Source: Simmondsia chinensis (lineage: Eukaryota; Streptophyta; Magnoliopsida; Caryophyllales; Simmondsiaceae). From it: a stretch of DNA of 64,000 nucleotides. Shown here in pieces: positions 45,481 through 56,260 of this stretch. Both the position numbers and the translations under genes were made by a program. The stretch is from positions 10,257,320 to 10,321,319 of the forward strand of contig JAGTTD010000007.1 in the NCBI GenBank assembly GCA_018398585.1. Direction: 5' to 3'. Numbering within the stretch: position 1 is the stretch's first letter; every line of letters begins with the position of its first letter. The notes beneath the pieces are model-generated. The model had not been told where the DNA came from. It did no database searches and saw only the letters and a list, made by a program, of their open reading frames with translations.

Positions 45481-46348
45481 TCGGTTGCTCTATCATAAGG
45501 CTAGTCTTCACGTTGCTCCACCACGTACAGATCGAGGGGGCATACTAGAAGACTAGAATATTACACGATCATATCATATCCTAGGATATTATATGATATC
45601 CTAGAATATGATGTGAGATGATTGTACAAGTCATCCAAATATTTCTTTGATTCATTTTTCCCTTATTGTAATTTGCCTTCCCCTATAAATAGGGATATTT
45701 GTATGCTCTCTTCCATCAAGTCTAGATCAATAATAGTTTATCTTCTTTATATTTTCACAAATTGATGGGTGTTATTTGGGCATGTTTTTCGAATCGAGAT
45801 TATTTTGATGCAGATGATGTTCATTTCTTAATGTTCTTGCAGAATTGCAAATTGGATGATGCAAGATTTGGATGTTCATTTCTAGGTTTTGTAAATTTTG
45901 TGATTTGGTTCTACATCGTTGACTGTAATTAGTTGGTAGCGATTGATTTGATGTAGAAGATCTACCAATTTATGATGCTACTTTAGGAAATTAGATGATC
46001 TATTAGAGTTCTTTTTTTCTTTTTTTTGCTATTTATGATTTTTAAAAAATAAAAAACTTTTGTCGTTTTTGAATTTTTATTTTTCAGTTTTGTTTGAATA
46101 ACAAAAATCTGAAAACAAAAGTTTAAAAATAAGAAATACTTATTGTCTCAAATTATGCAATTTCACATAAGATAAAAAGAACCAGGTTTCTTGTAAGCAA
46201 AAAAAAAAAAAAAAAAAAAATACAAACAAAATTGGCCCTTAACTTGTCCAATGCCCATTATTTGCAAATATACACTGTGAGTGGAAGTGTTGGTTGAGCA
46301 AAAGGAGAGACCAATAAAGAAATCAAAACGATAATTTGGTGAATTGCT

Positions 46349-47019
46349 TGTTGGTGCAAACTCCTTGCAAATCGGGTAACAAGAAGATCTCAGGTGCCGA
46401 GGCCGTATGATCACTTTTCTTAAGACTTATTTCGGCATATGAAATAAACTCGGAGATACAAAGACAACCAAAAAATATGAAGTGAGGATGTGTATGAGGA
46501 AGAAGAGAAGAGATGAATGAGAATGAAGTTTGTTAAAACACTTTCACAATTCTCAGAAGAATTCTTTATCTTTCTTCTTGTAATTCTTTTAATCTTTTCA
46601 AAGTGTTTCTATGTCCAACAAAGGGGAGAATATATGTATGTAAAGCATGAAGACGTCCCAAATTTATTAGAACTCAACCACCAAAAACAACGAAAAACCG
46701 CACAAAGAAACTATTAAAACTACCCAGAGTGTCGAAGCTATCAGTCAACACACAAGTCAGCACTCAGCCCACTGCAACTCTGTGTCTCGAAGTGAGTGTC
46801 AACACTCACTTCAACACTGTGTGTCAAACACAGACCCCCATGGACTCTTCCATAAGATCTATTGTGTGTCGACACACAAAACCCATTTCTCGTTCTGTAG
46901 GATTGTGTGTCAACACACAGTTCTTGTTTGTCGACACACACATTATACAATCAGAATACTTTAAATGGGACAATCTTCAAACACTTTATTTATGTCTCTA
47001 TTTTGGAAATACATCAACA
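46349..47019 (-). repeat. 3' LTR with clustered palindromes
   Basis: Within 46780-46945 the LTR has at least four palindromes of one type: AGTGAGTGTCAACACTCACT (46791-46810), TTGTGTGTCGACACACAA (46862-46879), TTGTGTGTCAACACAC (46903-46918) and TTGTCGACACACA (about 46928-46940). They lie on the promoter-proximal side of the LTR on the minus strand. Confidence 0.85.
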
Positions 47020-47751
47020 TTCCCCCACCATTTTCAAAATACAATCATTCTTAAATATAACATCTCAAAATGAAAGGAACCCTTATTATGCATCAATGAG
47101 GATATCTCTTAATTGAACCCCCAGCTAGTGAACACATATTTACAATTAATTTGAACGAAAATGGTAGACCAAGATTTGAACCATACATCCCATTTGACTA
47201 ACCAAACACATCTCCACATACAAGGCTTACTCCCCGTACACACCATACAACTTTTGGATTGACATATTTGTGGCCTTGTGTTTTGTACCCTTCGTGGGTG
47301 TTTCAGAGCCAAACCCTTAGCCAAAAATCACTCCTTGTAGCGGCCAAACTTCGCACTCGCTATGGTGGACGCCATTGATCATGTTCCTACGACATGCCAT
47401 TCAACAATAATATGTACTCGGGTCCATTAAGAACATAAGCTCATCCTCTTAGTATCTCTGATGTAGGTTCCAAGCACTTCACACACAAGATGGACAATTT
47501 TAATTTAGTGCTTGCAGCTACACGGATGATAAATATCTCTCATTGAACCGGAGACCTGGCGTTGTACCAGGCGTCGAGTTGAGGGTGTATCATGGGCGAC
47601 TTATAATGACATGTTTCAACTCCATCCCTTTACTTGTTTACAGGTCAGGTCACTAGCTAGGCCTTTTGTAAACGGATCCGCTAGATTCTGACATACTTAC
47701 AATATCCACAGTGATGTACCTTCTCGAATAGGTTGATCACAATGTCATGTC

Positions 47752-49100
47752 TTACACCAATGTGTCAGGACTTTCCGTTGTACACCTCACTGTACACTTT
47801 TGAAAGCACTGACTATCACAGTGGATAGATATCAGTGAGATCGGCTTTGGCCACAAAGGAATCTCATACATGAGATCTTTTAACCACTCGACTTCTTGAG
47901 CCGTAGACGCAAGAACTATAAACTTTGTTGCCATAGTGGAATCAGATATACACATCTGTTTCTTAGAACCCCAAGAAACCACACCCCCATCAAGCAAGAA
48001 TATCCATCCGCTTGTGGATGCATGATATTCCACGTCGGAGATCCAATTGACATTAGGGTATCCTTCCAAAATAGGCAGATACCCTACATAAGAAATACCA
48101 TAGTCCATGGTCTTCTTAAGATACTACAGTACTCAATATACTGCATGCCAATGTAGTTCACTCAGATTGCTAGTATATCTACTTAGCTTTCCAACAGCAA
48201 AGGTTATATCGGGCCTTGTGCTAGTCATGGCGTACATGAGACATCCAATGACTCGGGCATACTCCACTTGTGACACTGGAGATCCCACATTCAGTACAAG
48301 CTTCACACTTGGGTCCATTGGAATGGACATCGGTTCACAAGCATCATAGTTGAATCTATTCAACACATTTTCTATATAGTGAGACTGAGTCAAGGATAGT
48401 GTGTCACCATTCCTTACAATCCTTATACCAAGCATAACCTCAGCCTCACCCATGTCTTTCATAGCAAAGTTCATTGAGAGATAGTTTAATTTTTTTCCAC
48501 TCGTTCCAAATCAATACCGAATATCAGCATGTCATTGACATACGAACAAATGATGACTCCTTTGCCATTCTCGAACTTGCTATAGACACACTTATCCAAT
48601 TCATTTATAATGAATCTGTTGTTTAGGATAACTTAATCAAATTTCTGATGCCATTGCTTCAGGGCTTGCTTTAGCCCATACAGAGAAGAATGAGTTTACA
48701 TGCTTTTCTCTCTTGGCCTGGAACAACTAAACCTTCTGGTTGTTCCATATACACCTCCTCTTCTAGCTCACCATTTAGGAATGCCATTTTGAAATCCATT
48801 CGGTGAATCACTAGCTTGTAAATTGAGGTAAGAGCTATTAAAACTCTTATCGTCTATATCCTTGCCACCGGGGCATACGTATCACAGTAGTCTATCCCAT
48901 GTTTTTGGGTAACCATTTAGCCACCAATCGGGCTTTGAACTTACCTATACTTTCATCGACTTTCATCTTCTTTCTAAAGATCCATTTGCACCCGATAGGC
49001 TTGTTTCCTAATGGAAGATCCACTAAAATCCAAGTATTGTTACCCATGATGGAATCCATCTCATCATTCACCGCCTCTCACCAAAAGAAGCATCATGAGA
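47752..49100 (-). pseudogene. copia RT-RNase H remnant (minus)
   Basis: Segments in order from about 49.1 kb downward are the RT start, KVNEWMDSIM-like and CYKLVIHRMDFKMAF-like fragments. The catalytic YxDD box reads YVND-MLIF near 48520, losing one aspartate. The 48474-48133 frame has FAMKDMGEAEVMLGIRI, HYIENVLNRFNYDAC and CLMYAMTSTRPDITFAVG. The 48108-47752 frame has ISDVEYHASTSGWIFLLDGG and STAQEVEWLKDLMYEI. Confidence 0.85.
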
Positions 49101-49365
49101 CCTCATAGCCTCATCGAACGTCATGGGATCCGCCTTCGTGACACAACAATATGGAGTTACATGGTCCATATCATTCCTCGTACCTTCTACCAAAAACATG
49201 TGGAAGTCCGATCCGAAAGATTTTTTTTTTCCTCGCTCTCTTACTCCTTCAGACTTCTAGAGCATTCTCAGGGATTTGTTCCCTCTCATGATGATCACCA
49301 GCATATGACATTGGAATGTCATTCTCAACCTATACATAATCCCTTGGTCTAGGAATAGAGGTAAA

Positions 49366-50344
49366 TCAATTCTCATCAAAAATGGCATCTGTCGAGTCTA
49401 TTATTGTATTAACTTTGATATAGTCATTTAATTCAATTATATAGAACCGATATGCTTCACTATGTGATGCATAACCAACAAATATACAATCAATGCCTCT
49501 CTCACCTAACTTTTTATGTTTAGGTTCAGGGACTTTAATGATTGCCCCACACCCCCACACTTTAAGAGAGTTCAAATTTGGGGCTCTTTTGTTCCAATGT
49601 TCATAAGGGTTATTTTACTTTTCTTGTTTGGAGCATGATTTAATATGTGATAGGCCATTAACATGGCCTCACCCCAAAATCTATCACTGAGTCCGGAATA
49701 AGATAACACGGAATTCACCATCTCGGTTAGAGTACGATTCTTCCGCTCAGCCACACCATTCTGTTGTGGCGTATAAGGTGTTGTGACCTTGTGTATAATA
49801 CCCGTGGTTTCAAAATATTTGGGATCATAATATCCCCTCCACGGTCCGATCTAAGTCGTTTGAGGAAGGTCTCACAGTAGAGTTGGGTTTTTGCTTTATA
49901 TGCTTTAAATTTATCAAGTGATTTGTCTTTACAGTTTATGAGATAAACATAACAAAATCTAGAGCAATCATCTATAAAAGTTATGAAACATCTCTTTCCA
50001 CCTAAACTCGATGTGTTCTTGAAATCGCACAAATCCCTATGTACTAAGTCAAATAAATTTGTTTCTCTTTGAACCGATGAAAATGGTAACCTCGTTATTT
50101 TCATTAACATACACATTTTACATTTATCATCAATTTTATCAATATGTGGTATCAACGAAGTATTAGCCATTTCATGCATCCTACGAAAGTTCACACGACC
50201 TAATCTTTGATGCCATAAAAATGAAGAGTCATGCATATAAACTGAACTAACAATTTCATTATCAACGTTTAATTTGAACATGCCATTACATAGGTATTTC
50301 CAGAAAAGGACCCCCCTTTGACAACACGAACTTTTCAGCCTCAA
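49366..50344 (-). pseudogene. copia integrase remnant (minus)
   Basis: The 50344-49727 frame carries the zinc-binding LWHQRLGRVNFRRMHEM and KCKMC motifs. The catalytic core follows with LVHRDLCDFKNTSS, FITFIDDCSRFCYVYL and RSDRGG. The 49754-49366 frames carry AERKNRTLTEMVNSVLSYSG and CIFVGYASHSEAYRF. The first catalytic aspartate region reads HRDLCD, where HSDICG is usual. Frameshifts split the domain. Confidence 0.88.
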
Positions 50345-50364
50345 AGACCAACTTGAACCCGAAC

Positions 50365-50620
50365 CTATTTAACATGCCCCCCGATACAAGGTTCTTCTTC
50401 ACATCCGAGGCGTAAAATACATAGGTTAAGGTAAGAGTTTTCCCGTGGTATGATCCCTCCATTACCCATAAACAACATAGTTTTGTCTATGGGTTCAAAA
50501 TCTTTGAACAACCCCTTGTCTTTACATACATGTTTTATGACCCTCGAGCCAACCCACCAAGAGCCATCACTCCGGACTATATTGATCTCCGATATCATAG
50601 CCACGAAACTATCCTTCAAA
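50365..50620 (-). pseudogene. copia protease remnant (minus)
   Basis: The frame has MISEINIVRSDGSWWVGSRV and IKHVCKDKGLFKDFEPID, matching copia protease. The active site normally reads D-S-G/A after the tryptophans but here reads V-G-S-R, so the catalytic aspartate is lost. Confidence 0.85.
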
Positions 50621-50671
50621 TTTTTGGCTCGCTGATCAAGCCTTTGCCTTTCTTATTCTTGAGGCGAAAAC

Positions 50672-51442
50672 AATCCCTCCTAAGGTGACCAGGCTTCTAA
50701 CACTCCCAACAGACCGGTTTTGGCCTTGTCATTTTGTTTATTTTGGTAGTGTCCAATTCATTTGGATCCCTTGCTTGATTGACCTTCTTTTGTGACATTG
50801 ATCTTTCCAATGTCACTGGGGCGACCTTTGTTGTCTGCCTGTAATCTGTATCCTTCCTCAATTCATAAATGGTTAGCCAATTTCCCAAGTGGCATGTCTT
50901 CTTTCTTGTGTTTGAGACTTTTCTTAATATGTCTCCACAAGGGTGGAAGTTTGTCAATCAAGGAAACAATCGTATCGTCCATATTCATATTATGTTGTTT
51001 AAAATCATTCAATATTCTCTCTATTTCATGGAATTGCTCCATGACCGAACGATTATCAACCATTTTGTAATTATTAAATTGACTAATCAAGAATTTCTTA
51101 CTCATCTCGTCCTCTGCCATGTACCATGCCTTGAGAGCGTCCCACAGTTCCGTAGCTGTAGGCACGTTGGAGTAGATATCAAAGAGGTCATCGGTCATGT
51201 TGTTCAGAATGTGCCCTCTATAGATAGTCATCATTCTCCCACTTCAACCAGGCTTGTTGCTCGGTCAACTTCTCCTTCTCCTCAAAAGTGGGTTCAGGGA
51301 GTGGTGTATTCAGGACATACACTACGTTCAGAGTAGTAATCAAGAAGTAAATCTTCCTCTGCCATCGGCAGAAGTTCCTGCCATAAAATCGGTCCAACTT
51401 CACGAAGTTGGATGTCACCTCACGCAACGATGGAGCCATCAC
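50672..51442 (-). pseudogene. copia gag remnant (minus)
   Basis: The start MAPSLREVTSNFVKLDRFYG lies just inside the 5' LTR. YGRNFCRWQRKIYFLITTL and a second frame with MSKKFLISQFNNYKMVDN and VMEQFHEIERILNDF follow. It ends with a CCHC knuckle (CWEC, then PGHLRRDC) near 50672-50715. Two frameshifts and one stop in the knuckle region are present. Confidence 0.9.
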
Positions 51443-51466
51443 AAATCAGAAATTAAGTCTTAAGAT

Positions 51467-51688
51467 TGTTGGTGCAAACTCCTTACAAATCAGGCAACCA
51501 TAAGCTCTTAGGTGTTGAGGCCGTATGATCACTTTCTTTAAGACTTATTTCGGTGTATGAAATAGTCCAGGGGATACAACGACAACCAAAAACAATGAAG
51601 TGAGGATGTGTAAGAGGACGAATAGAAGAGATGAATGAGGATGAAGTTTGTTAAAACACTTTCACAATTCTCACTTCATTGTTTTTGG
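51467..51688 (-). repeat. truncated 5' LTR with inverted filler
   Basis: LTR homology runs 51467-51670. The last 18 bases (51671-51688) are the exact inverse of 51586-51603 within the same LTR. The array sequence then resumes, so the breakpoint is a repair junction. Confidence 0.85.
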
Positions 51689-52804
51689 TATATGTATTAA
51701 CAAGTGGCTAATAGCATCTTACCTTCTACATAAAACACCGAAGCAAATCTATTATACAAGATCATGAAAATAATGTTTATCAAAATTACGATACACCGTA
51801 CAGAAGTACTATGATGTAAAATGCACTTTTAATTAGGATAATTTTGATTTCGAACACTGATATTGTGAATTAAAGTTTTTTGAAATGTAAGTATTAACAA
51901 TATATCACGCATAGAAAAATTATTACCTTAGTGATATGTTTTAATTTAGGATCATTTACACCAAAGGGTTTTATACCTTACCAATTGTGTCAATTGATAC
52001 TTGTACTTTTAATAATATTAATTTGATCCTAGGGTGAAAATTTATTTCAAGTTTTTAATGAACTTTTAATAATTCAATCATGGGTTTGGTTAAATTGACT
52101 CAATGGGTGGACTTTACAGTGGATTACTTGCATCTAACGTGATTGTGCCGTTAAAAGTCTTGTCAATAATTGAACTTGAATTTGACTCAAGAATTAAATT
52201 AATAAAATATAAATTGTAGTGAGTTCTAAATGATACAATTAAAAGTATAAAAATTAATTTGATACATTGAGAAAAGTATGGGGATTTTTTTTTGTGTAAA
52301 TAACTTTTTAATTTGTTTAACCATTTTTATGTTTTACAATATATATATATGGGGAAAGCCCAATAGTGAGAAAAAAAATGAAAGAACGGGGGAGAGAGAA
52401 AAGATTCAATATGTAAAAGAATATAACAATAAAAGGGTAAATTATATATTAGCACCACGAGGTTTAGTGCATTATTTTTTTAGTTCATAAATTTTGTAAA
52501 ATAATTTTTTAGTCCAAAAAGTTACTTACATTTAACAAACTACTCCAAACAATAATATGAAAGAATGAAAGCAGGACTGGTTTTGAACCCTTACATATTG
52601 TTATTTAGATTATTTTATTAAATATTTGTAAATTTTTGGACTAAAAATCTACTTAATAAAGTTTATGTACTAAAAAGTTAATACTCAAAACTTCAGATGG
52701 TAATACGTAATGCACCTTTAATAAAAAGGAAAAAAGGGAAAATAAAATGGACAAAGCATGCACAGGTGTCAACATTTAACCATGCCAAACCCTCTTTCTT
52801 TTTC

Positions 52805-52811
52805 TATAAAA
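52805..52811 (+). promoter_or_regulatory. TATA box of unit U3
   Basis: TATAAAA in the same context as U2 (TTTTTCTATAAAACCCTACT). Confidence 0.5.
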
Positions 52812-53114
52812 CCCTACTAGGCCCCCTACCTCCCCACCCCCAATGGTATACGAATTCGAATTCCAACTTTGATTACTATTTTAAATTCTAATTTTTATTT
52901 CTTGCCCAACATTTTCAATTTTAAGGGCGCGAACTAGAGAAGGAAGCCCCTTAATTCTAGGCACTAGCTAGAGGTGGCCAATGGGCCAGGCCAGGCCCAA
53001 CCCGTCCTTCACCCGTGCCGGGCTATGGGCCTTCCCAAAAGAGGGAAGGCCCGAGCCCTGGCCGGGCCATTGGGGGGTAGAAACCCCCCAAAATTAAAGT
53101 GAAAAACATATGAA

Positions 53115-53182
53115 GGTGGGAGGATTCGAACCCTAGACCTCCAGCATGTTAAGCAAAGCCCCCACCATATGAGCTACAACCT
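53115..53182 (-). ncRNA. tRNA-like module 1
   Basis: The minus strand has TGTAGCTCATATGGTGGGGG (box A-like) and GGTTCGAATCC (box B) about 35 nt apart. No good acceptor stem or T-run terminator was seen, so it is a tRNA-derived pseudogene or SINE-like module. Confidence 0.5.
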
Positions 53183-53393
53183 TTTTATAATATATTGGGG
53201 TAAAACAAATATTAAATTATATATATCTCAAAAAAAAGGATGACCATTCGGGCCCTATATAGTTTGTTTATAAAAAAAAATATTTTGAGATATATATATT
53301 TATAAAAAATATTTAAAATATTAAATTAAACACATAGGCAGTTGTATTAGGTATGGGTATGCCTTATATAGTTTGTTTATCTAACAAAATCAA

Positions 53394-53462
53394 AAAAAAT
53401 TGGAGCTCACATGATAATTGGCAAGGCTTACATGTTAGAGGTATGGGGTTTGAATCCCTTTT
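53394..53462 (+). ncRNA. tRNA-like module 2
   Basis: GAGCTCACATGATAATTGG (box A-like) and GGTTTGAATCCC (box B-like) on the plus strand. It is a direct repeat of module 3. Confidence 0.45.
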
Positions 53463-53518
53463 GTGTCAAATTTTTCTGCAAAATATGTTAAATTGTATTT
53501 TTACCCAATAAAATTACA

Positions 53519-53588
53519 AAGAAATTATAGCTCACATGGTAATGGTGTGCTCCATATGTTAGAGGTATGGGGTACGAATCCCACTAGT
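53519..53588 (+). ncRNA. tRNA-like module 3
   Basis: TATAGCTCACATGGTAATGG and GGTACGAATCCC with tRNA-like spacing. It shares the ATGTTAGAGGTATGGGGT core with module 2. Confidence 0.45.
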
Positions 53589-54430
53589 ATCGTTTTTGTG
53601 TCCAATTTTCGTGATATTAAAACAAAAGTCTGGGAGGGGGGAGTGCTAGGCCTGCCCCGGCCTGGCTCGGCTCATTTGCTGGCCAAGCCCAGCCCAGCCC
53701 GGCCTGCGGCCACCTCTAGCACTGGCAGAAGACCCAATGGCACAGCGGTGGCCGGCAATAGTGGTGCTAGAAAGAGATGGCCTCGAGAGAAAACAAAAGC
53801 TTTGTTGTTAATATGTTACTGAAATGAACATGATTTCTCTAGAATCTAGAAGATACATGGGTCCCTGATTGGAAGGGAGATCAATGTAATACAAATTTGG
53901 ATCATGCACTATTTTTTTTCTTCTGACTGAATGTTATTTGGCATTTTTGGCATGTTTCATGAATCGAGATTATTTTGATGTAGAAGATGTTCATTTCTTG
54001 ATTTTCTTGCGTTCAAATTGGATGTTGCTAGATTTAGATGTTCATTTCTGTGTTTTGTGAATTTTGTGATTTAGTTCTACATCTTAATCGTAATCAGTTG
54101 GTAGCTATTGATTTGATATAGAGGATCTACCAATTTATGATGCTACTTTAGGAAATTAGATGATCTATTACAGTGTTTTTCTTTTTTTTTTTTTGCAATT
54201 TTTGTTTTTTGAAAATTAAAAACTTTTGTCATTTTTGAATTTTTATTTTCCAGTTTTTGTTTAATAACAAAAAGTTGAAAACAAAAGTTCAAAAATAAAA
54301 AATAATTATTGTCTCAGATTATGCAATTTGTCGGAAGATAAAAGTAACCAGGTTTCTATTAGCAAAAAAAAAATACAAACAAAATTGGCCCTCAACTTCT
54401 CCCATGCCCATTAATTGTAGATATACATTG

Positions 54431-55196
54431 TAAGTGAAGTGTTGGCTCAGCAATGGGAGAAAACAACAAAGAAATCAAGAAGATAGCTTGATGAATTGCT
54501 TGCATTATTACATGTCGTACTGCAACCCTTTTGTTGTTTTTTTTTTTTTAACTTACAATTTACTTTTTACTTTTTGTTTTTTAATTTTTTTTGTTTTTAG
54601 GGTTAAGGGCCAGCGGACACAATATCTCTTTAGGGTAGCACCTTGAAAGGATAAGGTTGCATACCCCCCCCCCCCCCCCCCCCCCTCTCCTCCAAAAGAC
54701 CTTACTCAGACGGGAACCCTTAGGGCACTGTGTTATTGTTGTTGTGGCTTGGTGAAAACCTAACATGCAATATATAATAAGACTAACAACTAATATTATC
54801 TTGTATGCGTATCAACAAGTGGCTAATAACATTATACCTTCTACATAGAACACCGAAGAAAATCTATTATACGACATCATGAAAATAATGTTTCTCAAAA
54901 TTATGACAAACCGTACAAAAGTACTGTAAAGTACAAGGAACTTTTAGTTAGGATCATTTTGATTTCAAACAATGATATTGTGAATTAAAGTTATTTGAAA
55001 TGTAAGTATCAATCGTATATCATATACGGAAAAATTATTACCTAAATTTGCATGATATATTTTAATTTAAGATTATTTACATCAAAGGATTATGTACCTT
55101 GCCCTTTGCATCAATTAGTACTTGTACTTTTAATAGTGTCAATATGATCCTTGGGGTAAAATAAATGGTAAGTTTTTAATGGAATTTTTTATAATT
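54431..55196 (+). repeat. array unit U4 (partial)
   Basis: U4 keeps the unit head, SINE and first part of the upstream DNA. At about 55197 it switches to block P copy 2, so it lacks TATA and exon. Confidence 0.75.
54505..54745 (+). mobile_element. TTG-tailed SINE in U4
   Basis: Same SINE as in U1, U2 and U5 (AGGGTAGCACCTTGAAAGG, GACGGGAACCC, GGCACTGTG, TTGTTGTTG). A 22-base poly-C run (about 54664-54685) replaces the usual short C stretch. Confidence 0.68.
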
Positions 55197-56260
55197 CAGT
55201 CATAGGGCTTAGAGTAATAAACTAGTCTAAAGGCGTAACCCATCTGCCACTCCAAATATAGCATGGATTATCTCAATCGCACTAACAAATTCTTTTCTCA
55301 ATCCTAAGTATTACTTTGTATTAAAGATAGTGTTCATGGTTGGGTACAATCTCAACTCTAGCTACTCATGAAGAACCTGCTGTACTATAGCCTAAGCTAT
55401 AAGCTAGACAACACGCAAATAAATTGGTAAATCAAATCATGGCTATAAGCACATAAAAGGAAAACCAATATAAAATATAGAATTCCCCACAGGGGTGCCA
55501 AAAATAGTATAATAAAAGTCATTATCGAAAATAAAATATAAATTCGGGATCTGGAAGGCTACTCATCCTTCACCCCTAAACTACGAGCCTACTTCTCCAT
55601 AGGAGTTTTATACATCACAAAATCAAAAGATAAAAGTGAAGAAAAACTTATAGATTGAAGACTCCCTCAATCAATATTGACGTGACTTTTGCTCTACTCC
55701 CCAGTACTCCGACCACTTGCGTTTCAATCTTCAAGAAAATCTCGGTCTCTTTTAGCTGCTTGAAGAAGACGAGAAGAGAGAATAGGGTAAAAAGGGGAAA
55801 ATTAGGTCTCCTCCTCCCTTTATATAGAGGCGGGGCGATCTAGGGGACAGACATCTTTATTTGGCAGTGCACGCAGTTAATTTAAAACGTGCATAACTTT
55901 GGATCTGTAAGCAGTTATGGGCCAAATTTCATATCATATCGAAGCTAGCGAAGAGATCTACATGATCCCAGGGGTATCGTCAGTGGAATTAGATATTATG
56001 GGGTCATAAATGCTCTTCTTTTAAACTTTTGTTGTTTTGAGCTTGATTGATTGGCAAAATGCCTGGTGATTGATCCGCACACCTAAGGATAGACTTTTCT
56101 TAGCTAAATTTGACTTAGTTGGTCTTTTTCTTACACAGTGTGATTTCTTAATATAGTATTCAAATATGCCTAAATTACACTTAATTTCACCACTTTTCAA
56201 CTCTTGTTTGTTTCAATGTATTCCAGTCGAAATGTACCTAAGATAGCAATAAAACACACA
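55197..56260. repeat. block P, copy 2
   Basis: Matches 36300-36387, 37132-37310 and 38503-39430 without the MITE and Helitron, so it serves as the empty site for both. A single unit of the 187-bp repeat core lies near 55870-55960. Confidence 0.75.

Larger units (their letters stand above)
41564..45759 (+). mobile_element. Ty1/copia retrotransposon in U2
   Basis: LTRs are 41564-41781 and 45543-45759 (218 and 217 bp). Both contain ATCATATCATATCCTAGGAT and end TTTTCACA. The target repeat is AATTA on the left and AATTG on the right. A primer site TGGTATCAGAGCC follows the 5' LTR, and a purine tract GATCGAGGGGGCA precedes the 3' LTR. Gag is largely deleted. Integrase, RT and RNase H remnants follow, with a hAT-like MITE in between. 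U1 and U3 show the empty site. Confidence 0.93.
39430..46348 (+). repeat. array unit U2 and the intron end leading to U3
   Basis: U2 parallels U1: SINE, upstream DNA, TATA, trihelix-like exon and intron. It is interrupted at 41564 by a copia element and resumes at 45760 (intron sequence TTTGATGCAGATGATGTTC). From about 46090 it passes into the head of U3, showing the head-to-tail order of the array. Confidence 0.82.
46349..51688 (-). mobile_element. Ty1/copia retrotransposon in U3 (minus strand)
   Basis: The 3' LTR is 46349-47019 (671 bp, TGTTGGTGC ... CATCAACA on plus). The 5' LTR keeps only 51467-51670. A purine tract (ATGGTGGGGGAA on minus) abuts the 3' LTR. Gag, protease, integrase, RT and RNase H follow in normal copia order from 51442 down to 47752, with frameshifts. 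The right edge is not a normal terminus but ends in a short inverted copy of the LTR. Confidence 0.92.
52969..53718. mobile_element. hAT-like MITE carrying tRNA-like modules
   Basis: This 750-bp element has inverted ends TAGAGGTGGCCAATGGGCC and CGGCCACCTCTA. It is flanked by GCACTAGC (52961-52968) and GCACTGGC (53719-53726), an 8-bp target duplication with one mismatch. U1 has the empty site (GGCACTAGCGAGAGA). Both ends are GC-rich (GGCCAGGCC motifs) and the middle is AT-rich with three tRNA-like segments. Confidence 0.9.
52921..53885 (+). pseudogene. trihelix-like first exon, unit U3, split by MITE
   Basis: The start codon is lost (AAGGGC in place of AATGGC at about 52922). The exon is split by a hAT-like MITE (52969-53718). 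After it, the frame reads RRPNGTAVAGNSGARKRWPR, EKTKALLLICY, then a one-base insertion shifts frame before EMNMISLESRRYMGP. Three independent defects make it a clear pseudo-exon. The donor site is also altered (ATCAATG followed by TAATAC). Confidence 0.65.
46275..54430 (+). repeat. array unit U3
   Basis: U3 starts with the head sequence GAGTGGAAGTGTTGGTTGAG, is broken at 46349 by a copia element and resumes at 51689 within the DNA that normally follows the SINE. The SINE itself and some flanking DNA are deleted here. The unit then has a TATA box (52805-52811), an exon split by a hAT-like MITE and an intron (53886-54300). Confidence 0.8.
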
